In this document: positions 9,850-23,502 of the stretch, one piece after another
Numbering within the stretch: position 1 is the stretch's first letter
Layout: every line of letters begins with the position of its first letter
Assembly (NCBI GenBank): GCA_903632075.3
Contig: CAHIKZ030000835.1
Coordinates: 1,717,501 to 1,781,500, forward strand
Origin: Acanthosepion pharaonis
Taxonomy: Eukaryota > Mollusca > Cephalopoda > Sepiida > Sepiidae
Direction: 5' to 3'
Length of the DNA stretch: 64,000 nucleotides
Position numbers and translations under genes: made by a program
Notes under the pieces: model-generated
The model's input: only the letters and a program-made list of their open reading frames with translations
Database searches by the model: none
Told to the model about the DNA's origin: nothing

Positions 9850-12800
9850 AGTCTGTTTCGTTTGAACAAGAGTGTCTATTTGTTTCGTTTGAACAAGAGT
9901 GTCTATTTGTTTCGTTTTCAATTTTTCGTGTCTATTTGTTTCGTTTTCAATTTTTTCGTTTTCAATTTTTTCGTGTCTGTTTCGTTTTCAATTTTTCGTG
10001 TCTATTTGTTTCGTTTTCAATTTTTTCGTTTTCAATTTTTTCGTGTCTATTTGTTTCGTTTTCAATTTTTTCGAGTCTATTTGTTTCGTTTTCAATTTTT
10101 TCGTGTCTGTTTCGTTTTCAATTTTTTCGAGTCTATTTGTTTCGTTTTTTCAATTTTTCGTGTTTTGTTTCGTTTTTCAATTTTTTCGTGTCTATTTGTT
10201 TCGTTTTCAATTTTTTTCGTGTCTGTTTCGTTTCGTTTTCAATTTTTTCGAGTCTGTTTCGTTTTCAATTTATTCGAGTCTATTTGTTTCGTTTTCAATT
10301 TTTTCGTGTCTGTTTCGTTTTCAATTTTTTCGTGTCTGTTTCGTTTTTCAATTTATTTCTATTTGTTTATTTTTTTCAATTTTTTGTCTATTTGTTTGTT
10401 TTCAATTTTTCGTTCTGTTTCGTTTCAATTTTTTCGTGTCTGTTTCGTTTTCAATTTTTTTTTTTCGTGTCTATTTGTTTGTTTTTCATTTTTTTCGTTT
10501 TTTCTTTTTTTTTTTTCAATTTTTCGTGTCTATTTGTTTCGTTTTCAATTTTTTCGTGTCTGTTTCGTTTTCAATTTTTTCGTGTCTATTTGTTTCGTTT
10601 TCAATTTTTTCGTGTCTATTTGTTTCGTTTTCAATTTTTTCGTGTCTGTTTCGTTTTCAATTTTTTCGTGTCTGTTTCGTTTTCAATTTTTTCGTGTCTA
10701 TTTGTTTCGTTTTCTATTTTTTCGTGTCTATTTGTTTCGTTTTCAATTTTTTCGTTTCAATTTTTTCGAGTCTATTTGTTTCGTTTTCAATTTTTTCGTG
10801 TCTGTTTCGTTTTCAATTTTTTCGTGTCTATTTGTTTCGTTTTCAATTTTTTCGTGTCTGTTTCGTTTTCAATTTTTTCGTGTCTGTTTCGTTTTCAATT
10901 TTTTCGTGTCTATTTGTTTCGTTTTCAATTTTTTCGTGTCTATTTGTTTCGTTTTCAATTTTTTCGTGTCTGTTTCGTTTTCAATTTTTTCGTGTCTATT
11001 TGTTTCGTTTTCAATTTTTTCGTGTCTATTTGTTTCGTTTTCAATTTTTTCGTTTCAATTTTTTCGAGTCTATTTGTTTCGTTTTCAATTTTTTCGTGTC
11101 TGTTTCGTTTTCAATTTTTCGAGTCTATTTGTTTGTTTTCAATTTTTTATTTGTTTCGTTTTCAATTTTTCGTGTCTGTTTCGTTTTCAATTTTTTGTCT
11201 ATTTGTTTCGTTTTCAATTTTTTCGTGTCTATTTGTTTCGGTTTCAATTATTTCGTGTCTGTTTCGTTTTCAATTTTTTCGTGTCTATTTGTTTCGTTTT
11301 CAATTTTCGTGTCTATTTGTTTCGTTTTCAATTTTTTTTTCAATTTTTGAGTCTATTTGTTTCGTTTTTCAATTTTTTTCGTGTCTGTTTCGTTTTCAAT
11401 TTTTTCGAGTCTATTTGTTTCGTTTCGTTTTTTTTTCGTGTCTGTTTCGTTTTCAATTTTTCGTGTCTGTTTCGTTTTCAAATTTTTTTCTGTCTGTTTC
11501 GTTTTCAATTTTTCGTGTCTATTTGTTTTTTTTATCTATTTGTTTTCAATTTTTCAATTTTTTCGTTTTATTTTTTTTTGTTTCGTTTTCAATTTTTTTC
11601 GAGTCCTATTTGTTTCGTTTTCAATTTTTCGTGTCTGTTTCGTTTTCAATTTTTCGAGTCTATTTGTTTCGTTTTTCAATTTTTCGTGTCTATTTTTTCG
11701 TGTCTGTTTTCAATTTTCGTGTCTATTTGTTTCGTTTTCAATTTTTTCGTGTCTGTTTCGTTTTTCAATTTTTCGAGTCTGTTTCGTTTTTCAATTTTTC
11801 GAGTCTATTTGTTTCGTTTTTTTTTTTTCAATTTTTTTCGTGTCTGTTTCGTTTTCAATTTTTTCGTGTCTGTTTCTGTTTTTCGTTTTTATTCGAGTCT
11901 ATTTGTTTCGTTTTCAATTTTTTGTCTATTTGTTTCGTTTTCAATTTTTTCGTGTCTGTTTTGTTTTCAATTTTTTCGTGTCTATTTGTTTTCAATTTTT
12001 TCGTTTATTTGTTTCGTTTTCAATTTTTTCGTTTTTCTATTTTTTCGTTTTCAATTTTTCGTGTCTATTTGTTTTTGGTTTTCAATTTTTTTCGTGTCTG
12101 TTTCGTTTTCAATTTTTCGTGTCTATTTGTTTCGTTTTCAATTTTTTCGTGTCTATTTGTTTCGTTTTCAATTTTTTTTCGTGTCTTTTTTCGTTTTCAA
12201 TTTTTCGTGTCTGTTTTGTTTTCAATTTTTTCGTGTCTATTTGTTTGTTTTCTATTTTTTTTTGTCTATTTGTTTCGTTTTCAATTTTTTCGTTTCAATT
12301 TTTTTTCGAGTCTATTTGTTTCGTTTTCAATTTTTTTCGTGTCTGTTTCGTTTTCAATTTTTCGTGTCTATTTGTTTCGTTTTCAATTTTTTCGTGTCTG
12401 TTTTGTTTTAAATTTTTTCGTGTCTGTTTCTGTTTTCAATTTTTTTTTTCTATTTGTTTTTTTCAATTTTTTTCGTGTCTATTTGTTTTCGTTTTCAATT
12501 TTTTCGTGTCTGTTTTTTGTTTTCAATTTTTTTTCGTGTCTATTTGTTTCGTTTTCAATTTTTCGTGTCTATTTGTTTCGTTTTCAATTTTTTTTCGTTT
12601 CAATTTTTTCTATTTGTTTCGTTTTCAATTTTTTCGTGTCTTTTCGTTTTCAATTTTTTCGAGTCTATTTGTTTCGTTTTCAATTTTTTTGTCTGTTTGT
12701 TTTCAATTTTTCGTGTCTGTTTCGTTTTCAATTTTTTTTTTTTTTTCGTGTCTATTTGTTTCGTTTTTCAATTTTTTTTCTATTTGTTTCGGTTTCAATT

Positions 12801-14056
12801 ATTTCGTGTCTGTTTCGTTTCAATTTTTTCGTGTCTATTTGTTCTGTTTTCAATTTTTTCGTGTCTATTTGTTTCGTTTTCAATTTTTTCGAGTCTATTT
12901 GTTTCGTTTTCAATTTTTTCGTGTCTGTTTCGTTTTCAATTTTTTCGAGTCTATTTGTTTCGTTTTCAATTTTTTTGTCTGTTGTTTCGTTTTCAATTCT
13001 GTTTCGTTTTCAATTTTTTTTGTCTGTTCTTGTTTTCAATTTTTTCGTGTCTATTTGTTTCGTTTTTCAATTTTTCGTGTCTATTTGTTTTCAATTTTTT
13101 CGTGTCTGTTTCGTTTTCAATTTTTTCGTGTCTATTTGTTTCGTTTTCAATTTTTTCGTGTCTATTTGTTTCGTTTTCAATTTTTTTTCGTTTCAATTTT
13201 TCGAGTCTATTTGTTTCGTTTTCAATTTTTTCGTGTCTGTTTCTGTTTTCAATTTTTTGAGTCTATTTGTTTCTGTTTTCAATTTTTTCGTGTCTGTTTC
13301 TGTTTTCAATTTTTTCGTGTCTGTTTCGTTTTTCAATTTTTCGTGTCTATTTGTTTCGTTTTCAATTTTTTTGTCTATTTGTTTCGTTTTCAATTTTTTT
13401 TCGTGTCTGTTTCTGTTTTTCAATTTTTTCGTGTCTATTTGTTTTGTTTTTTCAATTTTTTCGTGTCTATTTGTTTGTTTTCAATTTTTTTCGTTTCAAT
13501 TTTTTCGAGTCTATTTGTTTCGTTTTCAATTTTTTCGTGTCTATTTGTTTCGTTTTCAATTTTTCGTGTCTATTTGTTTTCGTTTTCAATTTTTTCGTGT
13601 CTGTTTCGTTTTTCAATTTTTTCGTGTCTATTTGTTTGTTTTCCATTTTTTCGTGTCTGTTTCGTTTTCAATTTTTTCGAGTCTATTTGTTCTGTTTTCA
13701 ATTTTTTTCGTGTCTGTTTTCTGTTTTCAATTTTTTCGTGTCTGTTTCATTTTCAATTTTTCAGTCTATTTGTTTCGTTTTCAATTTTTTCGTGTCTGTT
13801 TCTGTTTTCAATTTTTCATGTCTGTTTTTTTCAATTTTTTCGTGTCTATTTTTTCGTTTCAATTTTTTTGTGTCTATTTGTTTCGTTTTCAATTTTTTCG
13901 TTTCAATTTTTTCGAGTCTATTTGTTTCGTTTTCAATTTTTTCGTGTCTATTTGTTTCGTTTTTAAATTTTTTCGTGTCTGTTTCGTTTTCAATTTTTTC
14001 GTGTCTATTTGTTTCGTTTTCAATTTTTTCGTGTCTATTTGTTTCGTTTTCAATTT
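9850..14056. repeat. 4.2-kb T-rich minisatellite (30/26-bp units)
   Basis: Two interleaved units occur: a 30-bp unit beginning TTTCGTTTTCAATTTTTTCG and ending TGTCTATTTG, and a 26-bp form lacking ATTT (TGTCTG). A third variant has CGTTTCAATTTTTTCGAGTC and recurs near 10750, 11050, 12295, 12600, 13190, 13490 and 13890, often about 300 bp apart, which suggests a higher-order unit. No unit form contains a stop in any forward frame. Continuous frames of up to 1431 codons (9792-14087) and 869 codons therefore arise by composition. They are Phe/Ser/Val-rich, switch register at each 26-bp unit, and lack coding character. Confidence 0.95.
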
Positions 14057-14249
14057 TCTGTGCACACACTCAATTTCCTTAGTTTAGCCTAATCTGGAAT
14101 AAAGGCCTGGGTATGATTTGAGTTAGCCTTCTGTATGCCTGAGAACAGACTCCCGCAATGTGCGTTCTTCGATGAGACCTATTATATCTTCATTAGTCAA
14201 TTAGAAAAATTGGCTGGTGATCAGGCGGGTTAGCGAAGTGATTCAATAG

Positions 14250-15035
14250 AATCTGTTTAATCCCTGGAAGCAAAGTTGGTCAAACCGTCAGAGAAACTTT
14301 GCCGAAAGCATTATACGCAGAATCCATATTCGTGTTGCCTAATCTTCTATATGCCGCGTCCCTTCAGGCCATGGATGATCATGGGTCTCTGCAAATTTCC
14401 ATCCTTTGTGCCCTTTAGCAGTTTTTCTTCATTTGCTAAGGTTCTCACTTCCTATTTCGCCATCAGTTTACACAAGCTCAACAGAGAGATGGCTGACTGC
14501 CTTCCTCTATTTCCTTTCCACTCAATATAACCTGTGAGGATTAAGTTTTCAAGCCACTTTTTCCTCAATATGGGCCCAAGCAGTTTTAGCTGTCTCTTCT
14601 TGATTCTGATCCTAAGCATCCTTTTCATTAATACGTACTCGTTGCTTATTCATTCCACCCATGGAATCCTCAGTATCCTTCTGTAGAAGCACATTTCTGT
14701 CGCTTCTATTTTTCTCACCAATGTCCAACATTTCGTACGATGTAAGAGGATGGATATCACATAGCAATGTAGCACTATTTTCTTTGTTTCTAACAAAAAA
14801 GTTGTTTCTCAACACTTTGCTTAGGCTTTGGAAGGCATATTTCTCTAGTCCAATGCATACTTCGGATCTCGGTGTCACATTTTCCACTCTCTGTTAAAAC
14901 ACTGCCCAGATTTTTAAACTCCTAGACTTGTTTGATGTCGGCATCACCAATGTGTAACTTACATCTATTTTTACTCTTGCTGATGTACATACTTTCTAAC
15001 TTCTCATAGATTATGATTAGTCCCTTTTTTTCTCG
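14250..15035 (-). mobile_element. RTE-type LINE fragment, RT to C-terminus
   Basis: Minus-strand translation, with frame breaks, shows EKLESMYISKSK, then GKCDTEIRS, then LEATEMCFYRRILRIPW-type blocks and a tail containing KDGNLQRPMI. These match the same element read at 17940-18480. The open frame at 14612-14887 is only one piece. Dead copy. Confidence 0.7.
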
Positions 15036-15045
15036 CATGATTTAT

Positions 15046-15107
15046 GCTTTGTCCGCATTTTGATTTGGGGACGCTGGGACAACCATTCAAACTCTCTCGT
15101 AATAATT
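15046..15107. repeat. direct repeat, copy 1 (partner 15726-15788)
   Basis: The segment from TTTGTCCGCATTTTGATTTG to CTCTCTCGTAAT recurs at 15726-15788 with few changes. Both copies sit at the end of the same minus-strand LINE fragment, so this is part of a local segmental duplication. Confidence 0.75.
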
Positions 15108-15288
15108 ATATGCTACTAATATACAACAGTGGTGATATACCGGAAGACCTAAGCAGATCCATTTTCATAGCACTGCTTAAGAAGCCAGCTGCAAACAAAT
15201 GTGATCACCATCGGACAATCAATCTAATGAGACATATAACGAAACTTATCATCCGAATTCTGACGACTTTAAAAGCCATCTTTCGCTG
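15107..15288 (+). mobile_element. RTE-type LINE fragment (RT fingers)
   Basis: Plus-strand translation YNSGDIPEDLSRSIFIALLK, then HRTINLMRHITKLIIRIL, matches the RT start region of the same LINE family at 16940-17095. Truncated at both ends and inserted opposite to its neighbours. Confidence 0.75.
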
Positions 15289-15715
15289 GTTCAATGCGTA
15301 CTTCGGATCTCGGTGTCCCATTTTCCACCCTGTTATGGTAATTTACCCACGCACGCATGAACTCTTTCAGCTATAAATAGGAGCAGGTACTGCCTTTTTG
15401 TGAGGTAAATTTCCAGTAATCAGCTATTAGAGTCGGACCGAACATTCTTGCTCTAACACTCTCGTTTGTATATGTTTGTATTACTGTTTCTGTTAATATA
15501 TTTGTTTAACTCAATTCCTCTCTTGTGTCTTTATTTCTGATCCTAACAAGGCCACAACACAACCTTTGTTAAAACACTACCCAGATATTTAAACTTCTGT
15601 AATTGTTTGATGTTGACATCGCCAATGTGTAACTCACATTTTCGGATTTTGCTCTTTCTGAAGAACATACTTTCTAACTTCTCACTTTTTTCTCGCTATC
15701 GGTCATCTAGCATGA
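15288..15715 (-). mobile_element. RTE-type LINE fragment interrupted by an LTR
   Basis: Duplicate of part of 14830-15010: TTCGGATCTCGGTGTCcCATTTTCCAC continues after the inserted LTR at GTTAAAACACTACCCAG and ends at ACATACTTTCTAACTTCTC. It is less decayed in some positions and more in others than its partner. Confidence 0.7.
15331..15559 (+). mobile_element. probable solo LTR (229 bp)
   Basis: Begins TGTTATGG and ends CCACAACA, imperfect inverted ends with the TG...CA hallmark, and interrupts a LINE fragment whose duplicate at about 14892 is uninterrupted. Flanks CACCC (15326-15330) and CAACC (15560-15564) fit a 5-bp target duplication with one change. A TATA-like TATAAATAGG lies near 15373. 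No internal region is present. Orientation is taken from the TATA box. Confidence 0.65.
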
Positions 15716-15799
15716 TTTAGGCTTTGAAATTGTCCGCATTTTGATTTGGGGATGCTGGGACAACCATTCAATCTCTCTCGTAATACACACGAACAAAAC

Positions 15800-16279
15800 T
15801 CGCCATAACTTTGATTTTACAAATACCACCCTAATTAATAGAAACAATTTTTTACGTCGAAAATACTTCGAGGGAATCCTGATAAATATTTTACTAACTA
15901 TAAACACACGTTAAAAAAAAACAAAAAAACATTATATTACATCACCAACCTTTATTAAATCAATTCTTAAAAGACCTAACGTATATTTAACTACCACTAC
16001 TACAACCAGTGCTGACGTAAAAACATCCTTAAATCAAGAAACGTACAACATCCAAACAAAAATAATACCGACTAGACACACACCCATACAGATGACAGAT
16101 AAATCCTTTTTACCTTTTATGGGTAATTTTCAAAAGACGGAGAGTGAAGTAGTGTTTTATTAACCGTAATTCTAAATAAAATTGCTTAGTACCATCATTG
16201 TTTGCCACCTGAATTAATACTAACGTTGAAACAAAATGTACAATTTTGTGGATATATACATGTTCTAATGTAACAGCGC

Positions 16280-16280
<1 letters not shown>
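15800..16280. other. no recognised feature
   Basis: AT-rich, A-rich on the plus strand, with no long open frame other than AT artefacts. Confidence 0.4.

Positions 16281-16350
<70 letters not shown>
16281..16350. repeat. (TA)n microsatellite
   Basis: Uninterrupted TA dinucleotides over about 70 bp. Confidence 0.95.
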
Positions 16351-16353
<3 letters not shown>

Positions 16354-16354
16354 T

Positions 16355-16930
16355 ACATTGTTATAGAAGTTCTCTTGCCTCTCTAAAACATTTTCAGCAA
16401 GTCATCTATTTTATAAATTAATTTAAACATTATACTAAGTACACTTGAATTTCCTATCCTGGACATAGCGACATATCGTTGACTATGAGAGAAACAATTG
16501 AATTATATTCTAATATTTGTAATAATAATAATAATAATAATTATTATTATTTCTATAAACTATTTTTCATTTGTTTAAATAATTCGGAATTACTTTAAGA
16601 CAATCTAATTCCAAAGATGATGTTGACGTATTTATATAATTACATAATTTATTTTCGGTCCCGTTCGACTAATTTGTAGTAAAGTGAAATAGCAGGCAAC
16701 AACGATGCTTATTACGAACGCTGTACGTTTTCTCTCTTAAGGCCGAATTTTGACAAGACATATATAAAGTATTTCTATATAAACGCGATGAATAAAAAAA
16801 GATTGCTTATATATGGTAAATTTTAAAAACTTGTAATTAAAAATAAAAAGCACTGATGAAATATTAAAACATGCTTTTATGTATAATAGACTTATAGTGG
16901 AACAGTATGTTAGCGGTATGGGCTATTTTA
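16355..16930. other. no recognised feature
   Basis: AT-rich. A short palindromic AATAAT/ATTATT block sits at about 16522-16550. Nothing else identified. Confidence 0.4.
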
Positions 16931-16934
16931 TGCG

Positions 16935-18490
<1,556 letters not shown>

Positions 18491-18599
18491 CTGTTTTCAT
18501 TAAGTCTTTACTCTCCAGGAGACAGATTTAACTCACAATTAGTATGTCATCAAACTCATGAACCAACGTTTACACCCCACCCCAGACCATCGTTTCTTT

Positions 18600-18745
18600 A
18601 CCGGTGCGCCCGGGGGCACTATCTTCTTTATGTGCTGTGTCCGTTCAGAACGGAAGAGATCATGGCTCTCCATAATTTCTTGTCCTTTATAGCTCTTAAT
18701 AGATTTTGTCTTTTTGTTATTTCTCCTAAACCCATCTCATATCTA
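18600..18745 (-). mobile_element. RTE-type LINE 3' end
   Basis: Minus-strand reading EITKRQNLLRAIKDKKLWRAMI then VLNGHST is the C-terminal end of the RTE family, facing the plus-strand copy that ends at 18490. The related ends at 14355, 27540 and 43940 share CCCTTCAG...GATCAT. Confidence 0.7.
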
Positions 18746-18749
18746 AAAA

Positions 18750-19210
18750 TGTTTGGTTTGGTTTGTTTTGTTTTACGGCATATCAACCTCAATGGGTTAT
18801 TTAATGCCGACAACATTTTTATTTCTGGTAATATGTTTTTCTTCAAAAATCTATTTCTGGGAATATTTTTCCTTGAAGAAATCTATGGCTGGTCATTTTT
18901 TCAAAGAATCTATAACTGTTTATATTGCTGGTATTTTTTATACAGTATTGCTGATAATAATTTTTCCTTCAAAAATTATTGCTGGTAATATTTTTTTTAT
19001 TACAAAGTATTTTTGGAATTAAAACCTATTTTTACACAAGTTTGGGTATTAACTATTTGCCCATAGCTGGGACCCTAATAGGTGCAACCACCCCAGGTCA
19101 GGGTGGACCTGGGAACACCAGCAATTAAGAGGTGTTTCCACGCTTCTCAAAACCTGATCACAAGCCTTGCTGTTGGACGTAGTTTATCGTCATATCTAGG
19201 ATGCTAAAGA
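18750..19210 (+). mobile_element. unclassified interspersed repeat, copy 1
   Basis: Shares with 30095-30500 the blocks GGCATATCAACCTCA, GCTGGTAATATTTTTTTTAT-like runs, CCCATAGCTGGGACCC and GGTCAGGGTGGACC, and the ending GTTGGACGTAGTTTATCGTC. Internal repeats of TATTTCTGG/TTGCTGGTAATA occur. I do not recognise the class; it may be SINE-related. Confidence 0.6.
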
Positions 19211-19254
19211 AGATGTAAGGTAACAAATTTATAAAAGATTATTCCTGCATATAT

Positions 19255-19525
19255 TTCATAGATTATTTACATTATTCGGACTGTTATCCTCATCGACATT
19301 GTCATATTCACAAGGTTTCGGCCGTTGTACGCCCTGGCCTTCTTCAGGTGTTTGGAATTTCGAACCGAACGCTTTATTTCGTCCAACGGGGTAGATTGTT
19401 CCTCTTCAGGATGCCTCAGTCATATCGCTTTCCAAGTTTCTGCTGTAGCCTGGTATTGAACTCACAAATATTTGGGCCTAGTCACTGGATATAACCAACG
19501 CATTTATCCACTGGGCCATGTTTTT
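19255..19525 (-). mobile_element. SINE (GTGGATAAAGGCGTTGG family)
   Basis: Reverse complement runs from a head near 19520 (CACATGGC-like, box B region near 19450) to the tail with CCTGAAGAAGGCC, GTTGTACG..., CGAAACC and the ending ATTATTCGGAC. Near full length and diverged. Confidence 0.65.
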
Positions 19526-19529
19526 TTGT

Positions 19530-20400
19530 ATATATTATGGGGTACATTTTTTCCCAGAAATCTTTTTCGGAATGTTATCCTTTGTCTATTTCCCAGCAGA
19601 TCCTGTTGTCACACCTGTCTTCATAAAAAAAGAAAAAAAAAAAGTTTCGGAAATAAGACGGATACGCTGTTAGATAATTTAATGGATACGCGCTCCTGCA
19701 TAGGCATAGTTTTGAGAATGGAGGGGAAAGAGGACGGCGTGTCGAAGCGTAACGTGTGCTTGGGTTGGCGCCACGCTTCACTACGCCCAGCTTCAAACGC
19801 TAGTGAAGCGGCACCTTTGATACATACTGACCTCTGATTACCGTCTGTAGTCGTCTGGAAGAAGCACTTATAGCGTTAATGGTGCCGAGCGTCAGAAAGA
19901 TTTAGAGAGGAAGAGAAAATGTCGGGAGTGACTTTGCGTTCCCAGTGATGTAGTCCCTGCTTTTAACTCTCAACCTCATTATTTCTCCGCCATCTTGCCT
20001 AGCACCGCCAACACCGGCTCAATTTCCTTTTCTCATTTCAACCCTTTTTTTTTTCTTTTCCTTCCTTTCATCGTTTTCCACGAATCGATTTTTCTTTCCT
20101 TTATTAGTTTCGCTGATAACTTTCTTTTTTTTTTTAAATTTTTCTCGGCACCATGTTGCCGTATTTATTTTGATACGACCAACTTAATTTTCTTTTTCAT
20201 TTTATTTGTATCATTTTTTTTCAAATCCTAGTTCGTTCTTTTTCATTTTCTAAGCCAGTGTCGCAATTTTTCCCGATAGTGGCAGAGAAGCTCGACTCTG
20301 TGATCGTCTACAGGAAACTTTTTAGCATAAAATAATCTATCCACATTTATTTCGAAGACTTTCCCAGGAGTCTGAGGTAGAACTTGCCTGGCAGATTATT
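19530..20400. other. no recognised feature
   Basis: Includes a slightly GC-richer patch (19690-19830) and a T-rich stretch (20040-20230). The open frame at 19472-19837 spans a SINE end and unrelated sequence and is not credible. Confidence 0.4.
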
Positions 20401-20404
20401 CCGG

Positions 20405-20620
20405 ATCTACTGGTAATGTAATAGACAGCGGCTCGCAAAGAGAAATCAGAGATCCAAGTTCTAATTCCAGTCGGGTTCGTCGGGCAAATACCATTGGTAA
20501 AGGCAGAAATCCATTACTCGTCCCAAAATAGTCAAAGATTATTAATGCACTATCGGCGCGCAAATAGTAAAACATGAACCTATTCCCCTAGCTATGAGTT
20601 AAATAGTAGGAAAAATAATT
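20405..20620 (+). mobile_element. degenerate SINE (GTGGAGTAATGG family)
   Basis: Retains AATAGACAGCGGCTCG, GTTCTAATTCCAGTCGGGTT, and CCCCTAGCTATGAGTTAAATAG in family order, heavily diverged. Confidence 0.45.
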
Positions 20621-20639
20621 GTTATTCTCTAAAAAAATA

Positions 20640-21300
20640 TTACTACAATATTCACACGCGCAAAAAATATTCTTACAATGCAACATATATTTCAGATTTA
20701 AATAATCCACATGGGGTGATAAACCGTGAAAAAATCAATCAGCAACAGATCATTTTCTAATATACCAAATCCAATCCTCAAAAACAAATGGTCCTTTGCC
20801 AAACAAAGATAATCTTTAAAATATCTACATTACCTTTATGTATGACTAGCATTCCATGTTTTTTTCATTCACTTTACACAAATGACATTGCAAAGGCATG
20901 AACTCATCGTTCCCCCTACGCCCGCATCTATGGTAGAAATAGCAAAATAGACTGGACTCTCTAGTTTGTAACGGCGGCCAGTCTAGGAGAAGAAGAATTT
21001 TGTATTCAGAACCATCGAGAAAGCAATGGGAACCCACTTCACTATCTCACCCACCCGCCATAAAAAAAAATTCTTGACAACATATAATAAAGAAATTGTG
21101 GTGAACTCTAAACGCCTCTGCCCAGAAGATATATGACGTCTACTAAAAATCTACATTAGGGATGAATTATAGAGCCATAGAGACTTTTCGAGATTGTAAC
21201 AAATTCCATCCTCATTGGGTACCCCACAACTGTGGTAATATTCGAGACAGAGTTAAATTTGATAACGATCTGGGTATCGGCTCAAAACCTAAAATCCTCT
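20640..21300. other. no recognised feature
   Basis: A 63-codon minus-strand frame (20846-21037) reads Cys/Leu-rich, with LLLDWPPLQTRESSLF. It has the look of a repeat-derived frame but I cannot assign it. Confidence 0.35.
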
Positions 21301-21304
21301 AGAT

Positions 21305-22140
21305 TTTTTTTTATAGTGAGCTTCACCCTGTACAAGGCCTGAGAGCCACTCAAGGTAGAGGATTATAGATTAAGAGGCACAGTCTATGCGGATAGGTGGA
21401 GAGGATAACGGTTAATTCCATACTTGAAAGGTTAAGATTGTAGTGATCTGAGAAGAATCCTCTTGGGAGTCGGTTGGACAGAGCAGCGGTTTGCGGAAGG
21501 AAATGATATACGAAGGAAATGAAGATGGTTCGTTACAATGTGTACAGCATGGCAGTCTTAGCTGTGAAGGTCAGAACTGGTAGAACGAAGGAATGTAGTT
21601 CATTTGAGCACTTCCCATGGAAATAGCGATAGAACAGTGAGAGGCATGTCTGTGAGTGGCGGGTTGCATGGTGGAAAATAATTTGTCACCCACAAGGACA
21701 CGTGAAGGATTTGGGATTCTATCGAGATTGGAAAGTGACGACAGGGCAGCAGTACTTCATTTTTAGCTTGATCTAGCTCTTATAAATATAGAGGATAGCA
21801 CGAGTAGTCAGGTACTTACAAGAGCTCTACCGTCGATTTTCCCTGCATCTTTAGCGATTGATCGTATATACGAGTTCCACTTAAGGTCAGGGACGAGTTT
21901 TGAGGCCGAATAGACGCTCAATGAGGAAACATTCATTCATCGTGACTCGTGAGAGTCCGATCGGCGATGACGGAATAGCTTGGTCTTCGAGGGATTGAAT
22001 GAAATCAGCCAGTTTTTCCCTCATTGACCTATTAGGGCTAGCTCAGAAGAGAGATCAGCTGCCAATCTCTTGTCATCTAGATTTTTCGAGGTGCAACCAT
22101 ATACCTTTGTATCTTCAGCATAGATATTCACAAATCATTC
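21305..22140 (-). mobile_element. Jockey-like LINE, RT end to 3' UTR
   Basis: On the minus strand: an RT block near 22100-22000 homologous to 7190-7384, then a region matching the C-terminal blocks near 21700-21590, then the 3' end GGCCTTGTACAGGGTGAAGC followed by an A-rich end at 21305. Frame is broken throughout. 5'-truncated copy. Confidence 0.65.
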
Positions 22141-22439
22141 CACAGTAAGATGATTTCATTCTCCCTATTTACCACAGAATGTCGACATGGGTTAGTCCGA
22201 GTTCGCATGCCTACAACTACATCAATGGTTATTTCCATAGCAAATTTCCAGACGACAGTTCAGACCTTTACAGAAAAGATCCGTCGTGTTACGTCAATAA
22301 AGTCGAATCACTATCATTCTCTTCAATTAGTTTTAATAAGCAGGATGAATTGTCACTAGTACGCAGGGGGTTACAAGGAGGGAAAATAAAAGAATGAGAA
22401 GACAGAGAATAGGGAGGATTGAGGATAGGACAAAAAATT

Positions 22440-22991
22440 AACGGGGTTCAAGAAGATAGACAATGGCGATTGACGTTGCATTTAAATTTTTGAAAATTGT
22501 AGTTATCAGGGAAGCAAGAAAACGGAAGGGAGTTTAACAGGTGGGAAGTGTAAGAAAAGAAACCGTTCAAGTAGAATTGGCGGTTGCATTTAGGTATTTC
22601 AACCGTAAAACAGTGAAATCTACTTATCAATCTAGTAGCACGCTTAAATACTTGCAATAGGAGCAGCAGGGAAAATAGAGCAGTTGCCATGAAAATATTT
22701 GTAGAAAAGACAGAGGGAAACCACTTCACGTCGATAAAAAAGTTGTCTGCTCAGGATCGATTACATTAATGACCCGTCTTTGGATTTTCTAGAGAATCCG
22801 GTGATGTACAGCAGAAGAACCAGGCCAGATATGGCAAAAGTATTCAATGTATGGACGAATAGTAAATGTGTAAGATGGATTCTGATTAGAATAAGTTTTT
22901 GGTACAACATTGTGAACCAACTTTCATTGCAGCAGACGAAGACATAGTCAGCTTTGATTTCCAGCTTTGATGTAAACTCGATGTTAATCAT
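22440..22991 (-). mobile_element. Jockey-like LINE fragment (C-terminal)
   Basis: Minus strand: FAISGLVLLLYITGFSRKSK (22761-22991), then FKRATRLISRFHCFTVEI and HLLNSLPFSCFPDNYNFQKF (22448-22729). These two frames are parts of one dead protein. The order and motifs match 42640-43110 and 47620-47900. Confidence 0.7.
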
Positions 22992-22994
22992 TAT

Positions 22995-23135
22995 GTTTTT
23001 AATTCCCGTTCCTTTGTTGTCCTCTCTACCTCATAATGTTTTCCTTTTTCGCATCTTCTCTCACACTCCGTAAACCCTTGCGTCTAAGTCGCTTTATTGC
23101 CTTACTTGGGGTGAAATGATTTCAAAATAATTCGT
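22995..23135 (+). mobile_element. LINE 3' end
   Basis: TTGCGTCTAAGTCGCTTTAT, then CTTACTTGGGGTGAAATGAT and an A-rich end, matches the 3' tail after 47920. It lies tail-opposed to the minus-strand fragment on its left. Confidence 0.6.
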
Positions 23136-23453
23136 AGTTTGTCAGATGAAAACGTGAGGTTAAGAGTGTGTAGTGTATGGCTCGCCTGGAATTTATCACC
23201 AGTCATTCTGATAGCAGGCAAAAATGTTCTTTGTACTTTGCAAGCAATAGGTACTATCCAGGCAGCTTCTTCCAAAGAAGCGCTGCTTTGTGGAACAGCC
23301 GTCCAGTTGGATGCTTTTCAAAACACTGCCATCTTTAACCTCTTCCAGGGCCAATAGTTATCTATCCTCAACACCCACTTCCTACTCTTATATCCATAGC
23401 AATCACGTTTATAAAATAAAATCTGGATGTCAGCTTTATAGCTATTATTGTTG

Positions 23454-23455
<2 letters not shown>

Positions 23456-23498
<43 letters not shown>
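23456..23498. repeat. (TC)n microsatellite
   Basis: About 21 TC dinucleotides, interrupted at its end by GTCTTCTCC. Confidence 0.95.

Positions 23499-23502
<4 letters not shown>

Noticed and set aside
9792..14087. 1431-codon open frame (and overlapping 865/869-codon frames)
   Set aside because: Produced by a stop-free T-rich minisatellite; register changes with every 26-bp unit and several frames are open at once, which no real coding sequence shows.
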